NCBI GenBank assembly: GCA_963843365.1
Contig: CAWJKG010000003.1
Span: 992,001-1,056,000 of the forward strand
Direction: 5' to 3'
Source: Bog-473 sp963843365
GTDB lineage: Bacteria; Actinomycetota; Acidimicrobiia; Acidimicrobiales; RAAP-2
Length of the DNA: 64,000 nucleotides
Shown: in pieces, positions 56,123-64,000 of the stretch
How positions within the stretch are numbered: position 1 is the stretch's first letter
Layout: every line of letters starts with the position of its first letter
Made by a program: the position numbers and the translations under genes
The notes under the pieces: generated by a model
The model's input: only the letters and a program-made list of their open reading frames with translations
Told to the model about the DNA's origin: nothing
Database searches by the model: none

Positions 56123-56623
56123 ATGGTCCGTGTCCTTCTCCGTGCCGTCAGGGTGGACCTGCAGTCGAACACGCCGGTGCTCCTGCTGCAGGAGACCGAG
56201 GGGGAGGGGCGCACGCTGCCGATCTTCATCGGGAGCCCGGAAGCAACGGCCATCGCCTATGCCCTGCAGGGGGTGACGATGCCGCGCCCGCTCACCCATG
56301 ACCTGATGAAGGACATGCTCGGCGCCCTCGACATCAGCGTTGAGCGCGTCATCATCACCGAATTGCGCGCGTCCACCTACTATGCGGAGATGCATCTCGT
56401 GCGCGGGGAGGAGCGGACCATCGTCTCGAGCCGGCCTTCGGACGCAGTGGCGGTGGCGGTGCGGACAGAGTCACCCCTCTTCGTCTCCGACGAACTGATG
56501 GAGTCCGAGGGGATCATCCTGGCACTCGACACCGAGGATGACGAGGACGACACCCCGGACGAATTGGTGGGCCAGTTCCGCCAGTTCCTCGACTCGGTGC
56601 GCCCCGAGGACTTCGAAGGGTGA
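56123..56623 (+). CDS. DUF151 (bifunctional nuclease-like) protein
   Basis: 166 residues. VRVDLQSNTPVLLLQETEGE, RTLPIFIGSPEATAIAYALQG, RPLTHDLMKDMLGALDISVE and SSRPSDAVAVAVRTESPLFV are the DUF151/BFN signatures. The C-terminus is acidic (DTEDDEDD). The mycobacterial orthologue Rv1829 sits at the same place. Homologues are reported as nucleases in plants, but the bacterial role is unclear. Confidence 0.9.
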   Translation: MVRVLLRAVRVDLQSNTPVLLLQETEGEGRTLPIFIGSPEATAIAYALQGVTMPRPLTHDLMKDMLGALDISVERVIITELRASTYYAEMHLVRGEERTIVSSRPSDAVAVAVRTESPLFVSDELMESEGIILALDTEDDEDDTPDELVGQFRQFLDSVRPEDFEG

Positions 56624-57235
56624 CGCACCGGCGCTGGGCACTCGCCGTCCTGGCGGGTGCCGCGCTCGTTCCTGGCTGCCTGCAGCAGTAGCCCGAACAC
56701 GCACAAGCAGACCACCACGACGACGCGTGCCACGACGTCCTCGACTTCCTCGCCCAGTACGACGACCACCACCAAGGCGTCCACCACGACATCGACCGCG
56801 GCATCCTCGTCGGCCTGCAACCGCATCAGCGCGTCGCCCGGTCAGGGGCAGGGGGCGGCCGGGACGATCACGGGAACGGTCACCGTCACCAACACGGGCC
56901 CGGCGGCCTGCACGGTCGATGGATACCCGGTCATCGCTCTCTTCTCCGGGAGTGGCGCGCCGCTCCCGGTCACCATGGTGAACGGGCTCTCGGTGTCGAT
57001 CTCGAGTGCGGCCAACGCCCCGCCGACATCGTTCTCCTTGGCCCCCTCCTCGTCGGCCCAGTTCGCGTACCAGTACTCGGACGTTCCTGTCGGCTCCGAG
57101 ACGAGCTGCCCGACCTCCGAATCCGCCTCCGTCGCCATGCCGGGAGCCAGCGCCGTCTCGCCGACGTTCCAGCTCGCCATCGGGCCCTGCGGGAACGGGA
57201 CCATCAAGGTCTCGCCTGTCTACCCGGGCACCTGA
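56620..57235 (+). CDS. probable lipoprotein with DUF4232-like domain, one apparent frameshift
   Basis: GTG at 56620 overlaps the DUF151 stop and reads THRRWALAVLAGAALV, a signal peptide; the lipobox LAAC follows one frame over (FLAACSSSPNT at 56657). Removing one T near 56651 joins them as ALVLAACSSS. After the lipidated Cys comes a Thr/Ser-rich linker, then ACNRISASPGQGQGAAGTIT, VTNTGPAACTVDGYPVIALF and GPCGNGTIKVSPVYPGT, which resembles DUF4232 domains of actinobacterial lipoproteins. Joined length about 205 residues. Extracytoplasmic, function unknown. Confidence 0.72.
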
Positions 57236-57238
57236 CGC

Positions 57239-58243
57239 TCAGGGCGCAGCGGCAGCAGCGGTCGGGTTGACGAGGATCCGACCTCGCACGGCGGCATCGA
57301 GCACCCGATCGAGGGCGGCCGTCAGGCCGTCCAACCCGATCTCTTCGTTGACCATCTCCTCGCAATGCTGCAGGGGGAATGCGTCGGCCATCTCGTTCCA
57401 GAGCCCCCGTCGCACCTCAATGGGTGTCGCCACGGTGTCGATTCCGAGCAGGGCGACTCCCCGCACAATGAAGGGGAACACGGTGGTGGTGAGATCGTTC
57501 CCACCGGTGAGGCCGCTGGCGGCGACGGCGCCGCCATAGCGGACGGTACGCAGTGCCTCGGCCAACGCTCTCCCCCCGACGCAGTCGACCACGCCGGCCC
57601 ACAATTGCGGTCCCAACGTGCGACCGTCGTCCTCGGTGAACTCCCGGCCGACGACCCGCGACGCGCCGAGCTCCTTCAGGTAGTCGTGTTCCGCCGACTT
57701 GCCGGATGAGGCGACGACCTCGAAGCCGGCGTGGGCCAGCAGCGCAACGGCTGCGCTCCCGACGCCGCCCGAGGCACCGGTGACGAGGACGGGCCCATCG
57801 TCGGGCGTCGTCCCGTGGTGGACGAGGCTGCGCAGTGACAGCAGCGCAGTGGTGCCGGCCAACCCGATGATGGCCGCAGTGCGACAGGGCAGGGCATCGG
57901 GGAGCGGGACCACCCAGTCGGCCGGCACGCGGGCGTACGCGGCGAATCCGCCGTGGCGGTCGACGCCGAGGTCGTACCCCTGGACGAGCACGCGCTGTCC
58001 CGGGGCACAGTCGGGGCTCGAGCTCTCCTCGACGGTGCCCGCCAGCTCGACGCCGGGGACGAGCGGGAAGACCCGGGCCACTCGGTTCCCCGGACGGGTC
58101 ACCATGGCGTCCTTGAAGTTGATGGCGGACCACTCGACCCGGACCAGGACCTCGCCCTCGGGGAGGTCCGTGTCGGACATCTCGACCACGGCGGGCCGGA
58201 TGGTCGCCCCCGCCTTCGTGAGCAGGTAGGCCGCGAAGCGCAC
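57239..58243 (-). CDS. acuI: medium-chain dehydrogenase/reductase, acrylyl-CoA reductase (AcuI/YhdH) type
   Basis: 334 residues. Groups of this MDR subfamily reduce acrylyl-CoA with NADPH. PEGEVLVRVEWSAINFKDAM, YDLGVDRHGGFAAYARVPAD, LVTGASGGVGSAAVALLAHAGFEVVASSGK (seen as TGASGGVGSAA) and MADAFPLQHCEEMVNEEIGL are characteristic. GTG at 58243 is preferred: TACAGT lies six bases upstream and the longer frame adds unrelated residues. Divergent from the S9 peptidase. Clean-up of toxic acrylyl-CoA is the family role; the source here is unknown. Confidence 0.85.
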   Translation of the reverse strand: MRFAAYLLTKAGATIRPAVVEMSDTDLPEGEVLVRVEWSAINFKDAMVTRPGNRVARVFPLVPGVELAGTVEESSSPDCAPGQRVLVQGYDLGVDRHGGFAAYARVPADWVVPLPDALPCRTAAIIGLAGTTALLSLRSLVHHGTTPDDGPVLVTGASGGVGSAAVALLAHAGFEVVASSGKSAEHDYLKELGASRVVGREFTEDDGRTLGPQLWAGVVDCVGGRALAEALRTVRYGGAVAASGLTGGNDLTTTVFPFIVRGVALLGIDTVATPIEVRRGLWNEMADAFPLQHCEEMVNEEIGLDGLTAALDRVLDAAVRGRILVNPTAAAAAP

Positions 58244-58249
58244 GGGATC

Positions 58250-58255
58250 ACTGTA
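58250..58255 (-). promoter_or_regulatory. -10-like TACAGT of acuI
   Basis: On the minus strand, TACAGT six bases before the GTG at 58243. Confidence 0.5.
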
Positions 58256-58298
58256 GAGCGCGGTCCCGGCGTCCTCGGGTCGGTAGCGGGGCAACGGG

Positions 58299-58304
58299 TA
58301 CGGT
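58299..58304 (+). promoter_or_regulatory. -10-like TACGGT of the S9 peptidase
   Basis: TACGGT six bases before the GTG at 58311. Identical hexamer and spacing to fmt. Confidence 0.5.
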
Positions 58305-58310
58305 CGGACC

Positions 58311-60286
58311 GTGACCACCACTGCGCGGTACGGGGGTTGGGCGTCCCCGTTGGCCGCGGCCGACGTCGCCCGGGGCAAGGTCTCGCTGTCCGAGGTGTGC
58401 TCGGACGGCGACGCGGTCTACTGGCTCGAATCGCGGCCTGCCGAGGCGGGGCGCACCGTGGTGGTGCGGGCCGACGGCCGAGGGCGGGCCGACCACTCGC
58501 CCGAAGGCGTGAGCATCCGCAGCAAGGCGAACGAGTACGGCGGCGGGGCCTTCTGCCTGGTCCCTGGAGGTCCCTCCGGGGCCTTCGCCTACGTGGACCA
58601 GTCGGACCAACGAGTGTGGTTCTGCGACGGCCCCGGCGCGGCGGATGGGTCCGGAGGATCGGGTCCGCGGGCACTGAGTCTGCCCGCGTTCGCCGGCGAG
58701 ATGGTCAGGCACGGGGGTCTCTGCGCCACCGCGGACGGCGAGTGGGTTCTCGCCGTCCGCGAGGTCCACCGCCACGACTCGGCGCGACCGGCCCGATCCC
58801 TCGTCGCCCTCTCGACGAGGGCCGGATCACCCTGCGAGGGCACGTTGCTCGACGGTCACGACTTCTTCGGGGCGCCCCGTCCGCACCCCGCCGGCGACCG
58901 TCTGGCCGTCGTCGCCTGGGACCATCCCGACATGCCCTGGGACGCCTCGCGCCTGTTGGTGGTGCCGCTGGGCCTGGTTGCGTGCGACACCCACCCGCAC
59001 GGGCGGCTCGAGGGCGGACCCGCCCGCGAGATCGCGGGTGGCCCGGGGGAATCGGTCGGACAACCCGATTGGGAGGCGGACGGATCGCTGCGCTTCGTCT
59101 CGGATCGGCGGGGCTGGTGGCAGCCCTACCGCCACTCCGGCCGTCTCGACGACCCGGGCGCGCCGGTGCCCCTCACCACGACGGAGGCCGAGTTCCACGG
59201 CCCGGACTGGGTGCTCGGGCAGCGCACCATGACCCAAGTGGCGGACGGGACGCTGGTGGCCCGCATGACCGCGCGGGAAGGGACGCGCTCGTCCGGTTGG
59301 ATGCCGGGGAGGACGCCGATCATCCCGTTGCGCTCCATCAGCCTTGCGTCTCCATCGCTGCGGTCTGCGCGCACGGGGACGGCCTGGCTTTCATCGGGAG
59401 CACACCGGACACCCCGTCCACCGTGTGGGCATGGGCTCCCGGCACCGGTGCGCGGCCCCTGCGCCCCCACGCTGCTCGCGCCGTCGAGGACGGGGACGTG
59501 GCGGTGGGGGAGCCCTTCACGCTCGTCGGCAGGACCGGACGGACGGTGCACGGCACGCTGTTGCGTCCCGCGCTGCGGGGGCACGGTCCGGTCGCCGGCT
59601 CGGCTCCGCCCTTGCTGGTGTGGTGTCACGGTGGCCCGACGTCGTCGTGCCAGGCTGGGCTCGACCCCATGGTGCAGTTCTTCACCACCCGCGGCTTCGC
59701 GGTGGCCTGCGTGGACTATGCGGGCAGCTCGGGCTATGGACGCGCGTACCGCTGCGCGCTCTGGGGTCAGTGGGGCATCGCCGACTCCGAGGACTGCCTC
59801 GACGCCGCGCTGTATCTCGGCCGCCGGGGCGAGATCGATCTGCAGCGGATGGCGATCCGCGGGGGCAGCGCCGGAGGGATGACCGCGTTGAACGCCCTCG
59901 CCGCGGGAGAGGGATTCGCCGCCTGCGTGTCATGGTACGGGGTCACCGACCTCATGGGCCTGGTGGCCACGACGCACGACTTCGAAGCCCACTACACCGA
60001 TCGCCTCATCGGGCCGCTCCCCGAGGCGCGGGGACTCTACGAGGACCGTTCGCCCGTCCGGAGAGCCGGCGCCATGAAGGGCTCCGTGCTCCTGCTTCAG
60101 GGGACCGAGGACGCGGTCGTGCCGCCGGCACAGGCGGAGGGAATGCGGAACGCGCTCCAGGCCGTCGGGACCCCCTGCGAACTGGAATTCTTCGAGGGGG
60201 AAGGGCACGGATTCCGGCGGGCGGAGACGCTCAGCGCGTGTTTGGAAGCCGAGCTGGCGTTCTACATCCGGCAGCTCCACCTCTAG
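58311..60286 (+). CDS. prolyl oligopeptidase-family (S9) serine peptidase, one apparent frameshift
   Basis: About 658 residues. The N-terminal beta-propeller part runs from TARYGGWASPLAAADVARGK to RFVSDRRGWWQPYRHSGRL. The frame changes (one base lost) near 59270-59285; DALVRLDAGEDADHPVALH continues in another frame. The catalytic domain has PPLLVWCHGGPTSSCQ, nucleophile RGGSAGGMTALNALA (GxSxGG), acid GTEDAVVPPAQAEGM and His GEGHGFRRAETL. This layout matches dipeptidyl aminopeptidase/acylaminoacyl peptidases; no signal peptide, so cytoplasmic. GTG start by the -10 spacing. Confidence 0.88.
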
Positions 60287-60345
60287 GATCACCCTCAGGG
60301 GTTCCCTAGACACGTCCTCCCTGTGTGCGAGGCTTTTGCGAGGCC

Positions 60346-61740
60346 ATGACCGATACCTCGACGACGATCCCGAACTGGACCGCACCGCTGGCGGAGCGAT
60401 GGCTGCCGGTGTGGGGTCGGATCAAGCGGATCTCCCCCGAAGCAGGCGACGCCCTGCTCTATGGAGCGAGCGCGCTCTTCGCCCTTCTCACCATCTACAC
60501 CTCGACCAACGCGCTGTACGAGGTTTGGGGCCGCATGGCGCTGCTGCCGTTCGCGTTCGGCGCCGTCGCATCCGCCGTCTTGGCCGCCGTGGTGCGCCGG
60601 CTCCGTCGGCGCCAGGTTGACCACGCGCTGACCAAGCGCCAGCACCGGCGCGCCTGGCTGACGCGGATCGTCGTGGCCGCGTGCGTGTTCGCCGGCTCCC
60701 TCGCCATTCCGATGGGATTCGAGATCCTGTGGCGGTTCGACCACGTGGCGGGCTCCCACCAGCAGCCCGAGGTGGTGACGGTCGAAGTCGGCGGACAGGA
60801 CCTCGTGCGGGGTACCGATCCCTATGTGGTGCCGGTACGGCTCCATCACGCGGTCAAGTACCACCCGCCCGGGCAGCCGGACTTCGAAGGCTTCCTGCCC
60901 TATCTGCCCTTGATGGCGGTCGCGGGAATCCCCAGTGAGATCTGGCCCAACAACGGGTTGAGCGACGCCCGGATCTTCTTCTGTCTCACGACGCTGGCCG
61001 TCGCCTCGGTCGCCCTGTACATGTGTCGGGCCAGCGGTCGACGCAAGATCCGCGCCATGCAGGCGCTCATCATCCTCCCCCTGGCGTCGCTGCCCCTGGC
61101 GACCGGAGGCGACGACATCCCGGTCGTGGCGTTCCTTCTCCTGGCCATCGTCCTGGCGCAGCGGCGCCGGCCCTTTGCCTCGGGTGTCGTGTTCGGGATC
61201 GCCTCGGCCATGAAGTTCACCGCGTGGCCCCTGGCGGCGCTGGCGCTCTTCGCCGCGCGAGGGCGCAACGGCGAGCGGAAGCCCTTCTCCATGGTGGCGG
61301 GGATGATGATCGTCGCCGTGCCGACGATTTTTCCGTTCGCCCTGCGCGGTCCGATCGCCCTCATCGACGACGTCGTCCTCTTTCCTCTCGGCCTGAGCAA
61401 GATCCCGACCACGGCGGCCAGCGCGTTGCCCGGTCACGTGCTCGTGAGCGAGTTCCCGTCTCTCAGCCGGGCGTTGCCGCTCGCGGTCGGCATCGTGCTG
61501 GCGGTGCTCCTGGCGCGCCACCTGTACCGCCGGACTCCGAGCACGGCCGCGGAGGTCTGCATGATCGCCGGTGTGGTGATGTCCGCGCTGATACTGCTCG
61601 CGCCGGATCCGCGTATCGGCTATCTGCTCTATCCGATCAACTTCTTCGTGTGGGCCTATCTGCTGGCCGAGCCCACCCCGATACCCGAGCTGCTTCCCGC
61701 CGACGCCGCGGATGCGGCCGTCGGCGCAGCGTCACACTGA
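60346..61740 (+). CDS. polytopic membrane protein, GT87/GT-C glycosyltransferase-like
   Basis: 464 residues with roughly ten hydrophobic segments, e.g. ALFALLTIYTSTNALYEVW, VVAACVFAGSLAIPMGFEIL, AFLLLAIVLAQ and AVGIVLAVLLARHLY. GTDPYVVPVRLH after the second helix and the FGIASAMKFTAWPLAALALF helix resemble DUF2029/GT87 polyprenyl-phosphate-mannose transferases, but the family's acidic motif is not certain. I would expect a role in cell-envelope glycan synthesis. GCGAGGCC precedes the ATG at 60346. Confidence 0.6.
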   Translation: MTDTSTTIPNWTAPLAERWLPVWGRIKRISPEAGDALLYGASALFALLTIYTSTNALYEVWGRMALLPFAFGAVASAVLAAVVRRLRRRQVDHALTKRQHRRAWLTRIVVAACVFAGSLAIPMGFEILWRFDHVAGSHQQPEVVTVEVGGQDLVRGTDPYVVPVRLHHAVKYHPPGQPDFEGFLPYLPLMAVAGIPSEIWPNNGLSDARIFFCLTTLAVASVALYMCRASGRRKIRAMQALIILPLASLPLATGGDDIPVVAFLLLAIVLAQRRRPFASGVVFGIASAMKFTAWPLAALALFAARGRNGERKPFSMVAGMMIVAVPTIFPFALRGPIALIDDVVLFPLGLSKIPTTAASALPGHVLVSEFPSLSRALPLAVGIVLAVLLARHLYRRTPSTAAEVCMIAGVVMSALILLAPDPRIGYLLYPINFFVWAYLLAEPTPIPELLPADAADAAVGAASH

Positions 61741-61762
61741 CCGCCCCGCCGCGGGTCCGCTG

Positions 61763-62368
61763 CTACTCGGGATCGGGAACCTGGAACAGGCGCACCGTGA
61801 AATCGGTCGTGCCGTGTGGAGGCCCGCCCGCAGGGAAGGTGGTCGCGTGCACGGTGGCGCCCATCTCCCAGTAGTAGCCGTCCGAGCCGGCGAGCTTGCC
61901 CAGGACCTCGAGCGCTCCCGGATCGTTTCTCGCTGCGCCCTGGTCGGCGATCTGCCAACCCTGGGACTTCATGTCGGCGGCGTAGAAGGCGATGAGCGCC
62001 GCCTGCGAGTTGGAGGACGAAAAGGTGACCTGCGCGTCGTACTGGCCGGCGCCCGCGCCGTTGTTCTGGTGGGAGACGCGGACCGAGCCGGCCGGCAGGT
62101 CGACCGCATTGAGGATGTTGTTGGGTGGCTCGCCCGCCGTCGTGATCGGGGACAGCATGGTCGCCGCCTGCACCGAACGGAGGGAGACACCCGGCACCGC
62201 GACCTCTTTCGCCGAGTGCTTGACGGCCGCCGGCGATTGCGTCGAGACGATGCCTATGGTGACGAATACCAGGAGGATCAGTGCCGCCAGACCGACCACG
62301 ATCATGGCCGGACGCATGGAGATACCCCCAGAGGTCGGTGGTCGCTGCGGTTCCTGGTCGTCGGCCAT
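61763..62368 (-). CDS. unknown single-pass membrane protein
   Basis: 201 residues. Cytoplasmic tail of ~18 residues, a membrane helix MIVVGLAALILLVFVTIGIV (residues ~22-41), then an extracytoplasmic domain containing VRVSHQNNGAGAGQYDAQVTF, AALIAFYAADMKSQGWQIAD and WEMGATVHATTFPAGG. The pattern of a strand, a helix with FYAxxMxxxGW and another strand recalls small ligand- or cell-wall-binding domains found in actinobacteria, but I do not recognise the family. 12 bp downstream of thiD in the same direction, so possibly co-transcribed. Confidence 0.65.
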   Translation of the reverse strand: MADDQEPQRPPTSGGISMRPAMIVVGLAALILLVFVTIGIVSTQSPAAVKHSAKEVAVPGVSLRSVQAATMLSPITTAGEPPNNILNAVDLPAGSVRVSHQNNGAGAGQYDAQVTFSSSNSQAALIAFYAADMKSQGWQIADQGAARNDPGALEVLGKLAGSDGYYWEMGATVHATTFPAGGPPHGTTDFTVRLFQVPDPE

Positions 62369-62380
62369 GACGATCCCAGC

Positions 62381-63199
62381 CTACGGGGCAGGTGCCCACC
62401 CGAAATGGTCGAGGGGGCCGTGTCCCGCGCCGAGACGCCAAGCGGCCGCGCCGGCCAGCGCACGGGCCACGAACGCCTTGGCCTGGGTGATGGCGTCGAG
62501 CACCGGTGCGCCTGCAGCCAGGTGGGCCGCCACCGCGGCCGACAGGGAGCATCCGGTCCCATGGTCGTTGCCGGTCGACACCCGCGCCCCCGGGAGGACG
62601 ACCACCCCGTCGGGTCCGGCCACGACGTCGTCGGCCGAGTCCGTGAGGTGGCCCCCCTTGACCACCACGTAACGGGCGCCGGTGGCCCGGATGTGCTCCG
62701 CCACCGCGATCCGGGCGTCGAGGGAGCGCAGCGCCTCGACCTCGGCCGCGCCGAGCACGGCGGCCTCGCTCAGATTGGGTGTCACCACCAGGGCGCGGGG
62801 GAGGAGGAGCTCCCGGTAGGCGTCGACGCCATCGTCTTCGAGGAGCCGGTGCCCGGTCGAGGACACCAGAACGGGGTCCACCACGAGCTGGGGCAAGAGC
62901 CCATCCGCGGCCATGTCGGCCACGGTCGCCACGATGCCCGCCGTGGCCAACATCCCCGTCTTCACGCAACGGACGGTGAAATCGTCCAGCACCGTCTCTA
63001 TCTGTCGGCGCACGAATGCCGGCTCCAGGACGACGACGCCGCGTACCTCAGTGGTGTTCTGTGCGGTGACCGCGGTCAAGGCGCACGTGCCGTGCACCCC
63101 GAGCGCAGCAAACGTCTTGAGATCGGCCTGCGCGCCCGCGCCGCCGCCCGAGTCGGAGCCGGCGATGGTCATGGCCGTTGGCGGTGTCAGGTCCGGCAC
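62381..63199 (-). CDS. thiD: hydroxymethylpyrimidine / phosphomethylpyrimidine kinase
   Basis: Two-step phosphorylation of the thiamine pyrimidine. 272 residues. AMTIAGSDSGGGAGAQADLKTF, HGTCALTAVTAQNTTEV, VDPVLVSSTGHRLLE, VVTPNLSEAAVL, YVVVKGGHL and the anion-hole GNDHGTGCSLSAAVAAHLA are the ribokinase-family ThiD motifs. GTG at 63199 is chosen because TATGGT sits six bases upstream on the minus strand; an upstream GTG at 63220 would overlap this promoter. Divergent from thiG with a 38-bp gap. Confidence 0.94.
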   Translation of the reverse strand: MPDLTPPTAMTIAGSDSGGGAGAQADLKTFAALGVHGTCALTAVTAQNTTEVRGVVVLEPAFVRRQIETVLDDFTVRCVKTGMLATAGIVATVADMAADGLLPQLVVDPVLVSSTGHRLLEDDGVDAYRELLLPRALVVTPNLSEAAVLGAAEVEALRSLDARIAVAEHIRATGARYVVVKGGHLTDSADDVVAGPDGVVVLPGARVSTGNDHGTGCSLSAAVAAHLAAGAPVLDAITQAKAFVARALAGAAAWRLGAGHGPLDHFGWAPAP

Positions 63200-63205
63200 C
63201 GAGCC

Positions 63206-63211
63206 ACCATA
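63206..63211 (-). promoter_or_regulatory. -10-like TATGGT of thiD
   Basis: Minus strand, six bases before the GTG at 63199. Shares the 38-bp divergent gap with the thiG -10. Confidence 0.5.
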
Positions 63212-63225
63212 GGCGGGCACCGGGG

Positions 63226-63231
63226 TATCGT
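63226..63231 (+). promoter_or_regulatory. -10-like TATCGT of thiG
   Basis: Six bases before the GTG at 63238, the same hexamer as the rrn promoter. There is no room for a TPP riboswitch in the gap, so thiG here is not under a THI-box leader. Confidence 0.5.
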
Positions 63232-63237
63232 CGTCCG

Positions 63238-64000
63238 GTGACCCGCAACGACGCCGGTCCTGTCGATGCCGCCCCCTCCGGGCCCGGCCTGTGCATCGCC
63301 GGCGAGGTGCTGGCCTCGCGTCTCATCCTCGGGACGGGCGGCATGAGCAGCCTCGATGCAATGGCTGCGGCGCTCGAGGCATCGGGAGCAGCCATGGCGA
63401 CCGTGGCCGTCCGACGCGTCGAGCCGTCGGGACGGGGCTCGCTGCTGTCCCTCCTGCGCGACCGGGAGGTGCGCGTGCTCCCGAACACCGCCGGCTGCGC
63501 GACGGCCTCCGAGGCGGTGCTCACCGCGAAGCTGGCCCGGGAGGCCTTCGAGACCGATTGGGTCAAGCTGGAGGTGATCGGTGAGGAGCGGACCCTGCTT
63601 CCCGACGCCGTCGAGCTCGTCCATGCGGCAGAGCAGCTGGCGGAGGACGGTTTCGTGGTCTTGCCCTACACGACCGACGACCCGGTGCTGGCCTTCCGTC
63701 TGCAGCAGGTCGGATGTGCTGCCGTCATGCCACTCGGCTCACCCATCGGGAGCGGGCTGGGGATCCGGAACCCGCACAACATCGCCCTCCTCCGCGAGGC
63801 GGTCGACGTGCCGGTGATCCTCGACGCCGGGATCGGCACGGCGTCCGACGCCGCCCTGGCGATGGAACTCGGTTGCGACGGTGTCCTCGTGGCGACGGCG
63901 GTCAACCGGGCGCACGACCCGGTCGCCATGGCGCGCGCCATGCGGTTCGCCGTCGAAGCCGGGGCAGCGGCTCGCCTCGCCGGTCGCATCCCGGTTCGCT
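63238..64000 (+). CDS. thiG: thiazole synthase ThiG, cut by window end
   Basis: Builds the thiamine thiazole from deoxyxylulose phosphate, dehydroglycine and ThiS thiocarboxylate. The frame from GTG 63238 is open to the last base, 254 residues so far. LASRLILGTGGMSSLDAMAAAL, MATVAVRRVE, VRVLPNTAGCATASEAV, the Schiff-base lysine in DWVKLEVIGEERTLLPD, GCAAVMPLGSPIGSGLGIRNP and VPVILDAGIGTASDAALAMELG are the complete ThiG pattern. Only the last few residues should be missing. Confidence 0.94.
   Translation, partial: MTRNDAGPVDAAPSGPGLCIAGEVLASRLILGTGGMSSLDAMAAALEASGAAMATVAVRRVEPSGRGSLLSLLRDREVRVLPNTAGCATASEAVLTAKLAREAFETDWVKLEVIGEERTLLPDAVELVHAAEQLAEDGFVVLPYTTDDPVLAFRLQQVGCAAVMPLGSPIGSGLGIRNPHNIALLREAVDVPVILDAGIGTASDAALAMELGCDGVLVATAVNRAHDPVAMARAMRFAVEAGAAARLAGRIPVR

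Overview
The window is a contiguous, gene-dense, GC-rich piece of a chromosome from a Gram-positive actinobacterium, most likely of the class Acidimicrobiia. The evidence is the 16S/23S signatures, an rRNA operon whose internal spacer carries no tRNA, the block gcvH-garA-merR-DUF151 shared with mycobacteria, the actinobacterial order coaBC-metK-priA-def-fmt-rpe-ribD-ribBA-ribH-hisG, a PriA without Walker A, a KorAB 2-oxoglutarate:ferredoxin oxidoreductase, and many start codons with a -10 hexamer only about 6 nt upstream (leaderless mRNAs). No plasmid, phage, IS element, CRISPR array or tRNA gene is visible.

Layout. 1-8.4 kb: end of coaBC, metK, priA, def, fmt, a tam-like methyltransferase, rpe, and a two-gene aminophosphonate module (flavin oxidoreductase plus phosphonatase-like hydrolase). 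8.4-11.3 kb: ribD, ribBA, ribH (no ribE in the cluster), with an operator-like palindrome in the ribD promoter. 11.4-15.8 kb: alpha/beta hydrolase, thioesterase, hisG, a cold-shock-like protein, a TetR regulator facing a SRPBCC protein across a palindromic operator, and a DUF1844-like protein. 15.9-22.9 kb: infC (AUC start), rpmI, rplT, an rRNA 2'-O-methyltransferase, pheS, pheT and a double-GNAT protein. 23.0-31.5 kb: a complete arginine operon argCJBDFRGH with overlapping stop and start codons. 31.7-34.0 kb: a WS/DGAT wax ester/triacylglycerol synthase and an AAG-type DNA glycosylase. 34.4-40.9 kb: rRNA operon 16S-23S-5S with promoter, leader, two processing stems and a terminator. 41-48.5 kb: a TPR protein with a long disordered N-terminus, an L,D-transpeptidase, class I fructose-bisphosphate aldolase, korA and korB. 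48.5-56.6 kb: two small proteins, a DUF1015 protein, pgsA, a large NDP-sugar pyrophosphorylase/phosphomutase-like protein, gcvH, a GarA-like FHA protein, a MerR (FtsR-like) regulator and a DUF151 nuclease-like protein. 56.6-64 kb: a lipoprotein, an AcuI-like reductase, an S9 peptidase, a GT87-like membrane glycosyltransferase, an unknown membrane protein, thiD and the start of thiG.

The most notable object is a 741-nt group I intron in the 23S rRNA gene, inserted after the nucleotide corresponding to E. coli U2604, inside the peptidyl-transferase centre. I can draw P1 (with the U-G splice pair), P10, P3, P7, P8 and a GNRA-capped P9 by eye. It encodes a single-motif LAGLIDADG homing endonuclease whose 3' coding end overlaps the ribozyme core.

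Caution: about nineteen apparent frameshifts interrupt conserved genes, including metK, priA, fmt, pheT, argD, argF, argG, pgsA and gcvH. Most restore a normal protein if one base is removed or added. They look like uncorrected indels from long-read sequencing rather than pseudogenes. Two long apparent fusions (argD-argF and pgsA-NDP-sugar synthase) are explained the same way. Coordinates for such genes span the whole reconstructed gene.
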